A DNA stretch of 64,000 bases from Streptomyces flavofungini (GCF_014650815.1 NZ_BMVR01000010.1:186001-250000), one strand, 5' to 3'; shown: positions 19,252-28,131, counted from the stretch's first letter. The notes: generated by a model not told the origin, from the sequence alone. Translations and numbers: made by a program.

Positions 19252-20037
19252 TCACGTGGCGGCTGTGGCAGTTGAAAGGGAAAGCGCCGGATCCTGCGAC
19301 AGGATTTCCGTGTGCCGACGCTGCAGCACGATTCCGGGCTGCACGCCCAGCTCCTCGTCGAGCCGCCGCCGCGTCACATGGAACAGCTCCAGGGCCTCCG
19401 CCTGCCGGCCGGTGCGGTACAGGCCGAGCATCAGCAGCTCGCAGAAGCGCTCGCGCAGCGGGTGCTGGGCCACCAGGCGGCGCAGCTCGGCCACCGCGCG
19501 GGCGGCGTCACCGACGGCGAGCCGGGCCCGGATCAGGTCCTCCCGGACCGTCAGACGCCGCTCGTCGAAGAGCGCGGCCGCGCCCTGGCAGCGCAGCCCG
19601 TCGCCCGCGTCGAGCAGCGCGGGCCCCTGCCACAGCTCAAGTCCGGCCTGCAGCAGCTCGATGGCCCGCTCGGGGGCCACGGGCAGCGCGGCCGCGCCGC
19701 GCGTGGCCAGGTCGAGGAAACGGTTGCCGTCGACGCAGGCGGGCGGCACGTCCAGCAGATAGCCGCCGCGCACCGCCCGCAGCACCGTCGCGCCCCGGCG
19801 GCACGTTTCGTGGCCGTCGAAGGCCTTGCGCAGCCGGGTGGCGTGCGCCTGGAGCGCGTTGCGGGTGTTGCCGAGCGGCTGACCCGCCCACAGCTCGTCG
19901 GCGAGGTCGCCGTGCGAGACGGCCCGGCCCGCGTCGAGGGCGAGCGTGGCCAGCATGGCCCGTACCTTGTTGGCCTGAATTCCGTGGAGTTTCCCGTCCG
20001 CGGCCACGGAGACGGGCCCCAGGATATTGATGTGCAT
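19252..20037 (-). CDS. redD: RedD-like SARP pathway activator
   Basis: RedD is the pathway-specific activator of the red genes. The 261-residue protein has the SARP layout: an N-terminal winged-helix OmpR-like DNA-binding domain (MHINILGPVSVAADG, NKVRAMLATLALDAGRAVS, NALQAHATRLRKAF, RAVRGGYLLDVP) and a bacterial transcriptional activation domain (RRLVAQHPLRERFCELLML, RTGRQAEALELFHVTRRRLDEELGV). ATG 20037 was chosen because GGGGGGAA lies just upstream and the SARP fold starts there. It lies next to redX on the same strand and is preceded by a 20-bp tandem repeat that could bind RedZ. No TTA codon was seen. Confidence 0.93.
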   Translation of the reverse strand: MHINILGPVSVAADGKLHGIQANKVRAMLATLALDAGRAVSHGDLADELWAGQPLGNTRNALQAHATRLRKAFDGHETCRRGATVLRAVRGGYLLDVPPACVDGNRFLDLATRGAAALPVAPERAIELLQAGLELWQGPALLDAGDGLRCQGAAALFDERRLTVREDLIRARLAVGDAARAVAELRRLVAQHPLRERFCELLMLGLYRTGRQAEALELFHVTRRRLDEELGVQPGIVLQRRHTEILSQDPALSLSTATAAT

Positions 20038-20052
20038 GACGTTCCCCCCGGT

Positions 20053-20092
20053 GACAGCAAACGGCATCACTGGACAGCAAAGGGCAGCACTG
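20053..20092. promoter_or_regulatory. 20-bp tandem direct repeat just upstream of redD
   Basis: The units at 20053-20072 and 20073-20092 (gacagcaaacggcatcactg and gacagcaaagggcagcactg) match at 18 of 20 positions. They start 16 bp before the redD start codon. A 20-bp period is about two helical turns, so a protein bound to both would lie on one DNA face. RedZ binding is inferred from its known role on redD. The rest of the 386-bp gap up to the TetR gene shows no convincing ORF. Confidence 0.6.
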
Positions 20093-20386
20093 GTCGCTCG
20101 GGGAGAAGAGACTACAAGGCCCCCTTTGGCCCCCTCTTGGCCCTGTCCTTTCGGCTGGGCACGAGTTTTGCAGGGGTGGTGTCCGGGTGTCATCGATCAC
20201 CTGACGGGTTTCGTCCGTACGGGTCCCGATCAATTTCCGGATATCCGCATCCATCATCCGTGGAGACGGACGCCGCACGCCTCCACGGATGACTGACGAC
20301 CGCCCGCCGCGCGGCCTTCCGCTGCCGTGCCCCCGTGCACCGGCCGCCCCACGCCAGCACCCCGGAGCCCGGCGTTCCGGCGGTAC

Positions 20387-20416
20387 TGGACAGTCGATTG
20401 AACGAGCGTTTAGTCT
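20387..20416 (+). promoter_or_regulatory. Promoter and operator of a probably leaderless TetR gene
   Basis: A -35 box TGGACA (20387-20392), an 18-bp spacer and a -10 box TAGTCT (20411-20416) place the transcription start at or next to ATG 20424, and no Shine-Dalgarno precedes that ATG. An imperfect palindrome TGAACG-AG-CGTTTA (20399-20412) covers the spacer and -10 box and is well placed for autorepression by the TetR protein. Confidence 0.55.
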
Positions 20417-20423
20417 GCTGTAC

Positions 20424-21173
20424 ATGCGTTCAATGCCCGAGGACCGCACCACACGGGCGGTCATCAGAGACGAGGCCCTGCGCCTCTTCGCCGCGCACGG
20501 CCCCGACGTGGTGACCGTCCGGCAGATCGCCACCGCGGCCGGTGTCTCGCCGGGACTCGTGGTGCACCACTTCCGCTCCAAGGACGGCCTGCGCCAGGAG
20601 GTCGACCAGTACGTCATCACCGTCTTCGAGGGCATGCTCAGCGAGCTGACCGGCGAGAGCGGCCCGGAGCTCCTTGGCGAGTCGGCCGCGGCGGCGCGCT
20701 CGCTCGGCGAGATCTTCCTGCGTCACCTGCCGGTCGGCTCACCGCTGCCGGGCTATCTGCGACGGCTGCTGCTGTCCGACACGGAAGCGGGCCGCGGCCT
20801 GTTCCGGCGGCTGTACGCGATGAGCAGGGAGACGCTGGACGACCTCGCCGAATCGGGCGCCGCCGCCCGGGGCGGCGACCCGCAGGTCCGTGCCGCGCTG
20901 CTGCTGGTCAACGACCTGTCGGTGTTCCTGCTCCGTGACCAGCTCACCGGGGTACTCGGCGTGGACCCGCTGTCGGCGGCGGGCCTGGCCCGCTGGGGCC
21001 CGGAGCTCCTGACCATCTACGCGGGCGGGCTGAACGCGCCACCGGAAGCACCCCAAACGCCCGAAGCACCCCAAGCACCTGAAGCTCCGCAAGCACCAGC
21101 ACCAGCACGAACACCAGCAGCAGAACCGCAGGCGGAAACAGCTCAGCCGGAAGCAGAAGGAGCCCAGGCATGA
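20424..21173 (+). CDS. TetR-family transcriptional regulator with a Pro/Ala/Glu tail
   Basis: The 249-residue protein has an N-terminal TetR HTH (AVIRDEALRLFAAHGPDVVTVRQIATAAGVSPG split as helix 1 and helices 2-3, then LVVHHFRSKDGLRQEV). A ligand-binding C-terminal domain follows to about residue 205. The last 45 residues are a low-complexity tail of APE/APQ repeats. The stop overlaps the ABC ATPase start by 4 bp, so it probably controls the transporter operon and itself. ATG 20424 fits the predicted leaderless promoter; ATG 20433 is an alternative. A role in prodiginine export is possible from proximity only. Confidence 0.88.
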   Translation: MRSMPEDRTTRAVIRDEALRLFAAHGPDVVTVRQIATAAGVSPGLVVHHFRSKDGLRQEVDQYVITVFEGMLSELTGESGPELLGESAAAARSLGEIFLRHLPVGSPLPGYLRRLLLSDTEAGRGLFRRLYAMSRETLDDLAESGAAARGGDPQVRAALLLVNDLSVFLLRDQLTGVLGVDPLSAAGLARWGPELLTIYAGGLNAPPEAPQTPEAPQAPEAPQAPAPARTPAAEPQAETAQPEAEGAQA

Positions 21174-21820
21174 CCACAAGGCCGAAGCCCGCACTCACCG
21201 CCCGGGACATCCACAAGGCCTACGGCCGACATCAGGTGCTGCGCGGCGTGGACCTCACGGTCGAGCCCGGCCAACTGGTCGCCGTGGTCGGCGAGAACGG
21301 TTCCGGCAAGTCGACGCTCCTGAAGTCGATCGCGGGCACCCTGCACGTCGACAAGGGCGAGGTCACCCTCAGTGGCGCCCTCGGCTACTGCCCCCAGGAC
21401 CCGGTCCTCAACGCCAACCTCACCGTGGACCAGCACCTGCGCTACTTCGCCGCCGCCCACCGCCTGACCAGCCTGGACCGCGCGGACGAACTGGTGGACC
21501 TGCTCGGCTACGCGAAGTACCGCGAGACCGCGGCGGGCGACCTGTCCGGCGGCACCCGCCAGAAGCTCAACCTCACGCTCGCGCTCCTGCACGACCCCGA
21601 CGTCCTGCTCCTCGACGAGCCGTACCAGGGCTTCGACTGGGAGACGTATCTGCGCTTCTGGGACCTCGTCGACCAACTGCACGAGCGGGACAAGGCCGTG
21701 GTCGTCATCACCCACCTCGTCTTCGAGCAGGAGCGCTTCGACGTCCTCGCCGACCTCGTCGACGGCCGGCTGACGCCGCGCGATCTGGAAGTGAAGGAGC
21801 ACACCCATGCCGGCGCCTGA
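21170..21820 (+). CDS. ABC transporter ATP-binding protein
   Basis: The 216-residue ATPase has Walker A (GENGSGKST), Q-loop (GYCPQDP), signature (LSGGTRQKL), Walker B (DVLLLDEP) and H-loop (VVITHLV). It overlaps the TetR gene by 4 bp and the permease gene by 14 bp, so the three form one translationally coupled unit. The partner is a single ABC-2 permease, the usual two-gene layout for drug or lipid export; substrate unknown. Confidence 0.92.
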   Translation: MTTRPKPALTARDIHKAYGRHQVLRGVDLTVEPGQLVAVVGENGSGKSTLLKSIAGTLHVDKGEVTLSGALGYCPQDPVLNANLTVDQHLRYFAAAHRLTSLDRADELVDLLGYAKYRETAAGDLSGGTRQKLNLTLALLHDPDVLLLDEPYQGFDWETYLRFWDLVDQLHERDKAVVVITHLVFEQERFDVLADLVDGRLTPRDLEVKEHTHAGA

Positions 21821-22604
21821 CACCCTCACGGGCACCCCGCTCTACGCCCAGTTCCCGACCGCGCTGCGGTTCTCCGTACGCGAACAGAGCCGCAACCGCC
21901 TCGCCGCGCTGCTCCTGCTCGGGTTCGTGCCGCTCTGGTACCTGCTGATGACGTCGATCGCGGGCGACAAGGGCCTGGACTTCAAGCTGTACGCCACCGG
22001 CGACATGCTGAGCGTCTCCGGCAAGCACATCACCCTGATCACCGCCGGGCTCAACTCACTCACGATGATCTCCGGCTTCGTCGTCTTCGACGCCGTCCGC
22101 AAGGCCCTGGCCTTCGACAGGCGCCTCGCCTTCGCCGGGTTCCGCCAGTCCACCCTCATCGGCGCCAAGATGCTCGCCATCGGCATCGTCGCGGGCACCA
22201 TCGCGCTCTACACGGCCCTCGCGCTGCTCCTGTACTGGCGCCCCGGGTTCACGGGCTGGGCGACCATCCTCGCCGGGTTCGTCACCATGACCCTCACCTA
22301 CGGCTCGCTCGGCCTGCTCCTCGGCGTCCTGGTCAAGAACGACCTGGAGGGCTTCTTCCTCATCATCATGGGCGGCCTCACCGACACGTTCCTGCAGAAC
22401 CCGCTCGGCAACCCGGCCGCCAACAAGCCGGTCCTGCAGTACTTCCCGTCCTTCGGGCCGATGCAGTTCTCCGTGGGCGGCTCGCTCGGCGACACCGTCC
22501 TGTGGCGCTACCTCGGTCTCGGCCTGATCTGGGCGGCGTCCTTCGCCGTCATCGGCCTCATCGTGTTCCACGTCCGGACCCGGAGCCGCCGCCCCACGGG
22601 CTGA
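21807..22604 (+). CDS. ABC-2 type membrane permease
   Basis: The 265-residue protein has about six hydrophobic segments (for example LAALLLLGFVPLWYLL, MLAIGIVAGTIALYTALALL, LGLGLIWAASFAVIGLIVF). It is the membrane partner of the ATPase encoded just upstream (14-bp overlap). No signal peptide or fused ATPase. It is convergent with the cysteine desulfurase gene and ends just before a GC-rich hairpin. Confidence 0.88.
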   Translation: MPAPDTLTGTPLYAQFPTALRFSVREQSRNRLAALLLLGFVPLWYLLMTSIAGDKGLDFKLYATGDMLSVSGKHITLITAGLNSLTMISGFVVFDAVRKALAFDRRLAFAGFRQSTLIGAKMLAIGIVAGTIALYTALALLLYWRPGFTGWATILAGFVTMTLTYGSLGLLLGVLVKNDLEGFFLIIMGGLTDTFLQNPLGNPAANKPVLQYFPSFGPMQFSVGGSLGDTVLWRYLGLGLIWAASFAVIGLIVFHVRTRSRRPTG

Positions 22605-22607
22605 CGG

Positions 22608-22622
22608 CCCCGGATCCCGGGG
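22608..22622. terminator. Short GC hairpin between convergent genes
   Basis: CCCCGG-ATC-CCGGGG forms a perfect 6-bp stem with a 3-base loop in the 28-bp gap between the convergent permease and cysteine desulfurase genes. There is no T tract, as is common for Streptomyces terminators, so termination in both directions is plausible but unproven. Confidence 0.5.
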
Positions 22623-22632
22623 TGGCACGCGG

Positions 22633-24159
22633 CTACTGCGCCGGGGCGGCCTGCCCGGACTGCTCGGTCCGGCCGGTCTGTCCCGACTGGCCGAGCCGCC
22701 GCAGCGACGCCACCAACTGGTCCACCTCGTCCGAGGTGTTGTACAGCGCGAACGAGGCGCGGGCCGCCGACTCCAGGCCGTAGTGCGCGAGCGCGGGCTG
22801 CGCGCAGTGGTGGCCCGCACGGACCGCGATCCCGTCCTTGTCCAGCCAGCTCGCGATCGACGCCGGATCGTGGCCCGCCATCGTGAAGGTCATGACCGCG
22901 ATCCGCTCGGCCGCCGACCCGATCACCTCCAGGCCCGGCACGGTCGCCATCGCCTGCATCGCGTACGCCATGAGCGCCTGCTCGTACGCCGCCACGGCGC
23001 TCTGGTCGAAGCCCCGCAGCCAGTCGATCGCCGCCAACAGGCCGACGACGCCCGAGATGTGGCCGGTCCCGGCCTCCATCATGTGCGGCATCGCCGCGAA
23101 CGTGGTCCGCTCGAAGCTCACCGACTCGATCATGTTGCCGCCGCCCTGCCAGGGCTTCATCTCCGCCATGGCCTGCGGCGTCGCGTACAGCGCGCCGATG
23201 CCCGTGGGCGCGAACAGCTTGTGCCCGGAGAACGCGTAGAAGTCCGCGCCGAGTTCCTGCACGTCCACCGGCATGTGGGCCACCGCCTGCGCGCCGTCCA
23301 CCAGCACCTTCGCGCCGTACCGGTGCGCGAGCGCCGTCATCTCGGCCACCGGCGGCACCGTACCGAGCACGTTCGAGGCCTGGCTGACCACGACCATCCG
23401 GGTGCGCGCGGACAACAGGTCGGCGTACGCGGCCTGGTCGATCTCGCCGTCCGGCGTCAGCGGCACGGGCACGACCCGTGCGCGCGTCTCCTCGGCGATC
23501 AACTGCCAGGGCACGATGTCCGAGTGGTGCTCCAGGACGGGCACGAGGATGTCGTCCCCCGGCCCGAGGTGGGCCCGGCCCCAGCTCTGCGCCACCAGGT
23601 TGATCGCCTCGGTGGTGCCCCGCACGAACATGATCGTGTCGGGCGAGGGCGCCCCCAGGAACTCGGCGACCGCGCCGCGCCCCGCCTCGTACAGCTCCGT
23701 GGCCTCGCGCGCCATGGTGTGCGCGCCGCGGTGGATGTTGGAGTTGGCCGCGCTGTAGTACGCGCTCACGGCCTCGATCACCTGCCGCGGCTTCTGCGTG
23801 GTCGCCCCGTTGTCGAGCCAGACGAGCGGATGCCCGTTGACGGTGCGGTGCAGGATCGGGACGTCCTTGCGGGCGGCCTCGGGCGAGAAGGCGCCGGGGG
23901 GCGTCGCGGTGAGGCCGGAGAGGTCGGCCGGGGGTGCGGCGGGGACGGTGGTGGCCGCCGTCGGTGTCTCGGCGGGGACGGCCGGTACGTCCGCGGGGGC
24001 GGGGGTCGCCGCCGCGGGCACGCCGGTCGTGGGTACCGCCGGAGTCGTCGGCGCCGCGGTCGCCGAGGGCGTCGCCGGGATCCCGGCTGCCGAGGTGGCC
24101 GTCGGCGACGGCACCTGCTCAGGGGAACGCAGCAGCGCCCTGAGATCAGGAGTAGTCAT
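22633..24159 (-). CDS. Cysteine desulfurase (SufS type), encapsulin cargo with disordered N-terminus
   Basis: This PLP enzyme converts cysteine to alanine and sulfane sulfur. From about residue 105 the 508-residue protein is a SufS-type desulfurase: LDNGATTQKPRQVIEA, DGAQAVAHMPVDV, PLP Lys in FYAFSGHKLFAPTG and catalytic Cys in VRAGHHCAQPALAHYG. Residues 1 to about 105 are a Pro/Ala/Thr-rich disordered extension, the feature that targets cysteine desulfurase into family 2 encapsulins. Its start overlaps the shell gene stop by 14 bp, so shell and cargo are coupled. A short Gln/Gly-rich tail follows the fold. No rhodanese or serine acetyltransferase gene is adjacent. Confidence 0.93.
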   Translation of the reverse strand: MTTPDLRALLRSPEQVPSPTATSAAGIPATPSATAAPTTPAVPTTGVPAAATPAPADVPAVPAETPTAATTVPAAPPADLSGLTATPPGAFSPEAARKDVPILHRTVNGHPLVWLDNGATTQKPRQVIEAVSAYYSAANSNIHRGAHTMAREATELYEAGRGAVAEFLGAPSPDTIMFVRGTTEAINLVAQSWGRAHLGPGDDILVPVLEHHSDIVPWQLIAEETRARVVPVPLTPDGEIDQAAYADLLSARTRMVVVSQASNVLGTVPPVAEMTALAHRYGAKVLVDGAQAVAHMPVDVQELGADFYAFSGHKLFAPTGIGALYATPQAMAEMKPWQGGGNMIESVSFERTTFAAMPHMMEAGTGHISGVVGLLAAIDWLRGFDQSAVAAYEQALMAYAMQAMATVPGLEVIGSAAERIAVMTFTMAGHDPASIASWLDKDGIAVRAGHHCAQPALAHYGLESAARASFALYNTSDEVDQLVASLRRLGQSGQTGRTEQSGQAAPAQ

Positions 24160-25549
24160 GGTAGTTGTTCACCTCGACGTTCTGGAGCACCGCGATGGCG
24201 TCCTCGACCAGCACCGCCGTGTTGAAGTACGCCGTCATCAGGTACGAGCTGATGCCCTTCTGGTCGGTGCCCATGTTCCGCATGGACAGACCGGGCTCGA
24301 CCTCGTCGGCGACCTCCGCGGGCCGCAGGCCGACCACGCCCCGGTCGGCCTCGCCCATCCGCATGAGCAGGATCTCGGTGGTGCCGAGGGCCGCGCCCGA
24401 GCCGTTGCCGCTGACACCGTTGCTGAACGGCACCTTGTCCGACGGGAGCAGCGGCACCCCGCGCCAGGTGAGCAGCGGGCTGCCGAAGCGGCTGTCCGTC
24501 ACCGGGGGCACACCCCGCCGCGTACATTCGCGGCCGAAGGCGGCGATGGCCTTCGGGTGCGCGAGGAAGAAGCTCGGCTGCTTCCACACCTTCGACAGCA
24601 GCTCGTCCAGGTCGTCCGGGGTCGGCGAGCCGGTGCGTGTCTGCACCCGCTGGCCCGGCGCCACACTGTGGAACAGGCCGAACTCCGGGTGGTTGAGCAG
24701 CGCCGCCTCCTGCCGCTCGCGCAGCGCCTCGACGGTGAGCAGCGCCTGCTGGCGGGTCTGGTCGACGTCGCCGCTGTAGACGTCGTGGACGCGGGTGTGG
24801 ACGCGCAGGATCGTCTGCGCGAGCGTCATGTGGTACTCGCGGGGCGCGTCCTCGTAGTCGACGTACGTGGCCGGCAGGTCGGGCTCGCCGACGTGGCCGG
24901 AGGTGAGGTCGACCGGCACCTCGGCCCCGGGCCGGACGCCGTTGCCGGAGACGTACGCGGTGATCGAGTTCCGTACGCCCGCGTCGCGGTCGGCGAGCGC
25001 GGCGAGGGCGCCGCGGTCGGCGCACAGCGCGGTGCCGGGGGTCAGGGCCCGCACGCGGTACGGCGCCTGCTCCTCGCGGGTCCAGGCGCCCAGGTCGAAG
25101 AACTGGCCGTCGCCGATGACCTCGATGAGCTGTTCCTCGCCGTAGCGCCCGGTCACCCGCTTCTCGGCGCGGCCCTGCACGATGATCCACAGCCGCTCGG
25201 CGGGGTCGCCCTCCTGCGCCAGGACCTGCCCGGCCTCGAAGCTGACCTCGGTGAAGGCGCCCGCGAGTTCGGTGAGGCAGGACTCCTCGGCGTCCCGCAG
25301 ATACGGCAGTTCGCGCAGGTCGCCCGGTATGACGCGGGGCGAACCGCCGTCGGTGTGCGTGGCGATCCGGTCGTCGCCGAGCATGAACGTGCGGCGCCGG
25401 TTCACGCGGTACACACCGGACTTGAGGTCGACCCAGGGCAGCGCGCGCAGCAGATAGCGGGGCGTGGTGCCGCGCATCTGCGGCGCGGTCTTGGTCGCGG
25501 TCGCGAGTTGCCGTGCTGAATCCGGAGAGAGCGAAAGGCGATCGTTCAC
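24146..25549 (-). CDS. Family 2 encapsulin shell protein with cyclic-nucleotide-binding insert (2B type)
   Basis: This 467-residue protein should assemble into a nanocompartment shell with an HK97-like fold. The E-loop/P-domain-like N-terminal part (LPWVDLKSGVYRVNRRR) is followed at about residues 75-185 by a cNMP-binding-like insert (FEAGQVLAQEGDPAERLWII, VQGRAEKRVTGRYGEEQLIE). A long C-terminal part follows (YHMTLAQTILRVHTRVHDVY, MGTDQKGISSYLMTAYFNTA). GTG 25549 was chosen because GAGGAGG lies 5 nt upstream; the frame stays open to GTG 25606. The partner gene encodes a cysteine desulfurase. Whether the insert binds a nucleotide cannot be judged here. Confidence 0.9.
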   Translation of the reverse strand: MNDRLSLSPDSARQLATATKTAPQMRGTTPRYLLRALPWVDLKSGVYRVNRRRTFMLGDDRIATHTDGGSPRVIPGDLRELPYLRDAEESCLTELAGAFTEVSFEAGQVLAQEGDPAERLWIIVQGRAEKRVTGRYGEEQLIEVIGDGQFFDLGAWTREEQAPYRVRALTPGTALCADRGALAALADRDAGVRNSITAYVSGNGVRPGAEVPVDLTSGHVGEPDLPATYVDYEDAPREYHMTLAQTILRVHTRVHDVYSGDVDQTRQQALLTVEALRERQEAALLNHPEFGLFHSVAPGQRVQTRTGSPTPDDLDELLSKVWKQPSFFLAHPKAIAAFGRECTRRGVPPVTDSRFGSPLLTWRGVPLLPSDKVPFSNGVSGNGSGAALGTTEILLMRMGEADRGVVGLRPAEVADEVEPGLSMRNMGTDQKGISSYLMTAYFNTAVLVEDAIAVLQNVEVNNYHDYS

Positions 25550-25866
25550 GGGAACCTCCTCGAAGACGGGCAGGGGCCGATCGTCTGCGTGCGGTTCCGT
25601 GACCACAAGGTGTAACTTTTCAACTACTTTTAGCGATCGGCCGGAAAAGGCCGACCATGGATCCGGGAGCGGGGATTCCGGCGCTGTACGGCAGGGGTGT
25701 GGCGCGCGGGCCCGGGCCGGGGCGACTGCCCGCCCGTCATATGCGACCGGTTTTCCTCCCCCACGGGTAGTTCGCGGCCCCCCAACACCCCCTTATGCAA
25801 GGCCTTTCGAGAAGGTTCGAGAGGGTTCGAGAAGGGGCAGCGGGCCGGGCCGGACCGGACGCCGGA
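25550..25866. other. Intergenic region upstream of the encapsulin gene
   Basis: This 317-bp gap holds the encapsulin promoter region. It has the most AT-rich stretch of the neighbourhood (25612-25634). A small inverted repeat GGCC-GGAAAA-GGCC lies at about 25639-25652. On the minus strand TTGAAA is a possible -35 box, with no clear -10 partner. No gene is supported. Confidence 0.45.
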
Positions 25867-26985
25867 TCAGGCCTGGGTGTCGTCGTGAGGTACCGCCGGA
25901 ACATCGACCGCATCCCTGTGTTCCGCGTCCCGCTGATGGGGGATGAGCACAGGAACCGCGCCCTGCCGCACGGTCACCGTGCGGGTCGGGGCGGGGACGG
26001 GGATGCCTTCGGCGCGGTAGCGCCGGTGCAGCCGCTTGATGAACTCGTGCTTGATCCGGTACTGATCGCTGAACTCGCCGACGCCCAGGATCACCGTGAA
26101 GCCGATCCGGGAGTCGCCGAACGTGTGGAAGCGGATGGCGGCCTCGTGGTCGGGGACGGCCCCGGTGATGTCCTTCATGACCTCGTCGACGACCTCGACG
26201 GTGACCTGCTCGACGCGGTCGAGGTCGGCGTCGTAGCCGACACCCGCCTGCACCATGATCGACAGCTCCTGCTCGGGGCGGCTGTAGTTGGTCATGTTGG
26301 TGCCCGCGAGCTTGGCGTTGGGGATGATGACGAGGTTGTTGGAGAGGTTGCGCACCGAGGTGTTGCGCCAGTTGATGTCGACGACGTAGCCCTCCTCACC
26401 GCTGGTCAGCCGGATGTAGTCGCCCGGCTGCACGGTCTTCGCGGCGAGGATGTGCACGCCCGCGAAGAGGTTCGCGAGGGTGTCCTGCAGGGCGAGCGCG
26501 ACCGCGAGCCCGCCCACGCCGAGGGCGGTGAGCAGCGGCGCGATGGACACACCGAGCGTCTGCAGCACCACCAGGAACCCGATGGCGAGCACCACGACCC
26601 GGCTGATGTTGACGAATATGGTCGCCGAGCCCGCCACGCCGGAGCGCGACTGGGCCAGCGACTTGACGAGCCCCGCGACGATCCGGGCCGCGGTGACCGT
26701 GGCGGCGAGGATGAGCAGCGCCGACAGGACGAGGGTGACGGTACGTCCGGTACGCGGCGTCAGCGGCAGCGCGGCCGCCGCCGCGGCGAGCCCGCCCGCG
26801 ATCGCCGCACACGGCACGAGCGCGCGGGCGGCGTCGACGATGACATCGTCCCCGCCCCACCGGGTCCGACTGGCCCGCTCCCCGAGCCAGCGCAGCGACA
26901 TCCGCAGCAGCACCGCCGCCGCGAGCCCGCAGAGCACCGCTGTCCCGGCGATCGTCCAGTCGTGCAGAGTGAGGGCTCGGTCCAT
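25867..26985 (-). CDS. MscS-family mechanosensitive ion channel
   Basis: The 372-residue protein has three or four N-terminal membrane segments and a pore-lining MscS helix (VGGLAVALALQDTLANLFAG). The beta domain follows (VQPGDYIRLTSGEEGYVVDI, NWRNTSVRNLSNNLVIIPNA) and then a cytoplasmic C-terminal domain. It should release solutes on osmotic downshock. ATG 26985 was chosen because GGGAG lies 7 nt upstream and membrane homology begins soon after; ATG 27042 would add 19 polar residues. It is a stand-alone gene on the minus strand. Confidence 0.9.
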   Translation of the reverse strand: MDRALTLHDWTIAGTAVLCGLAAAVLLRMSLRWLGERASRTRWGGDDVIVDAARALVPCAAIAGGLAAAAAALPLTPRTGRTVTLVLSALLILAATVTAARIVAGLVKSLAQSRSGVAGSATIFVNISRVVVLAIGFLVVLQTLGVSIAPLLTALGVGGLAVALALQDTLANLFAGVHILAAKTVQPGDYIRLTSGEEGYVVDINWRNTSVRNLSNNLVIIPNAKLAGTNMTNYSRPEQELSIMVQAGVGYDADLDRVEQVTVEVVDEVMKDITGAVPDHEAAIRFHTFGDSRIGFTVILGVGEFSDQYRIKHEFIKRLHRRYRAEGIPVPAPTRTVTVRQGAVPVLIPHQRDAEHRDAVDVPAVPHDDTQA

Positions 26986-27138
26986 CAATACGCTCCCATG
27001 GTCGGCCGGTTCGCTCCCGTGCGCGAAGACACGGCCGCCCATCCTGCCCTACCTGGCCGGGGGTCCTGCACCGGCCCCCACCTGCGATCTTCGTCGCCGC
27101 ACGGGGAGGATTCCGCGAACGCCCCGAGTCGTCGTCGG

Positions 27139-28131
27139 CTAGTCGTGCGGTGGGCTCGTCGGTGTGCGCAGGAGCGAGCCGTGGGAGGCCCGGTATTCGC
27201 TGGGTGATGATCCGTGGGTGGCGTGGAAGAGCCGGGTGAAGTGGGCGTGGCTGGTGAAGCCCCAGCGGGCGGCGATGGTCCGGATGGTGCACCCGCCGTG
27301 CCCGGGGTCCAGCAGGGCGCGCTGGCACTGCTGCAGTCGTTTGCGCCGGATCAGGGCCGCGGGGGTCGTGCCCGCGGTGGCGAGCACCTGTTGCAGGCGG
27401 CGCAGGGAGATGTGGTGGGCGTGGGCGACGGTCGCCGGTGACAGGTCGGGGTCGGCCAGGTGCTGGTGGATGAAGGACTGGACGCGGGCGAGCAGGGAAT
27501 GCTGTTGGCTCTCGGGGGACAGCGCGTGCGGCGACTGGAGCTCGTGGGCCAGCAGGGCGGCGAGCAGTTCCAGGGCGGTGTCGAGCAGGCGGATGATGTC
27601 GGCACCTCGGTACCGGCTGTCCGTGCAGGCGATCTCCTGGAGACAGCGGGCGAGGACGGCGCCGATGCCGGTGTTCCCGGGGAGCCGTTGGGCCAGCAGC
27701 GGAGCCACCTGCGCCGCGGGGAGCGGCAGGAGTGCTTTGGGGAGGATCAGGGTCTCGAGCTTGCCGGGCTCGTGGTGCGAGGTGAACGGCTGGGAGGAGT
27801 CGAGGACGATCAAGTCGTCGGCGCTGAGGCGGGCGTCGTGGTTCCCCTGGCTGAATCGGGGTCTTCCGGAGCGCACGACGCCGAGGAGGTACCGCTCCGG
27901 GTCCGACTGCCGGATGAGCTTCTGGGTGCGCGCCGCGGAATACGACGACCACGACGTGCCGGTCGATATCTGCAGGGTGCCCGAGCCGAGTACCAGAGCC
28001 GATGCCTGGAAGCCCGCTTCGTCGTGACATCGCGCTCGGGTGGGGAGGACGGCGCGGGAGGTCAGCTCGTTCCAGTTGGCGAAGCGCTCTCCCCAGGGGA
28101 GGTCCTCGGTGGTGGACAAGGTCTCGATCAC
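27139..28131 (-). CDS. AraC-family transcriptional regulator
   Basis: The 330-residue protein has an N-terminal sensor domain of the AraC_binding_2 type (residues about 20-190) and a C-terminal double-HTH AraC domain (HHISLRRLQQVLATAGTTPA, IRTIAARWGFTSHAHFTRLF). GTG 28131 (VIETLSTTEDLPWGERF) was chosen as the first plausible start at the edge of the homologous region; upstream codons in the frame look like low-complexity shadow sequence. No obvious target gene is adjacent, and the NAD-kinase-like gene ends 228 bp upstream. Confidence 0.85.
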   Translation of the reverse strand: MIETLSTTEDLPWGERFANWNELTSRAVLPTRARCHDEAGFQASALVLGSGTLQISTGTSWSSYSAARTQKLIRQSDPERYLLGVVRSGRPRFSQGNHDARLSADDLIVLDSSQPFTSHHEPGKLETLILPKALLPLPAAQVAPLLAQRLPGNTGIGAVLARCLQEIACTDSRYRGADIIRLLDTALELLAALLAHELQSPHALSPESQQHSLLARVQSFIHQHLADPDLSPATVAHAHHISLRRLQQVLATAGTTPAALIRRKRLQQCQRALLDPGHGGCTIRTIAARWGFTSHAHFTRLFHATHGSSPSEYRASHGSLLRTPTSPPHD

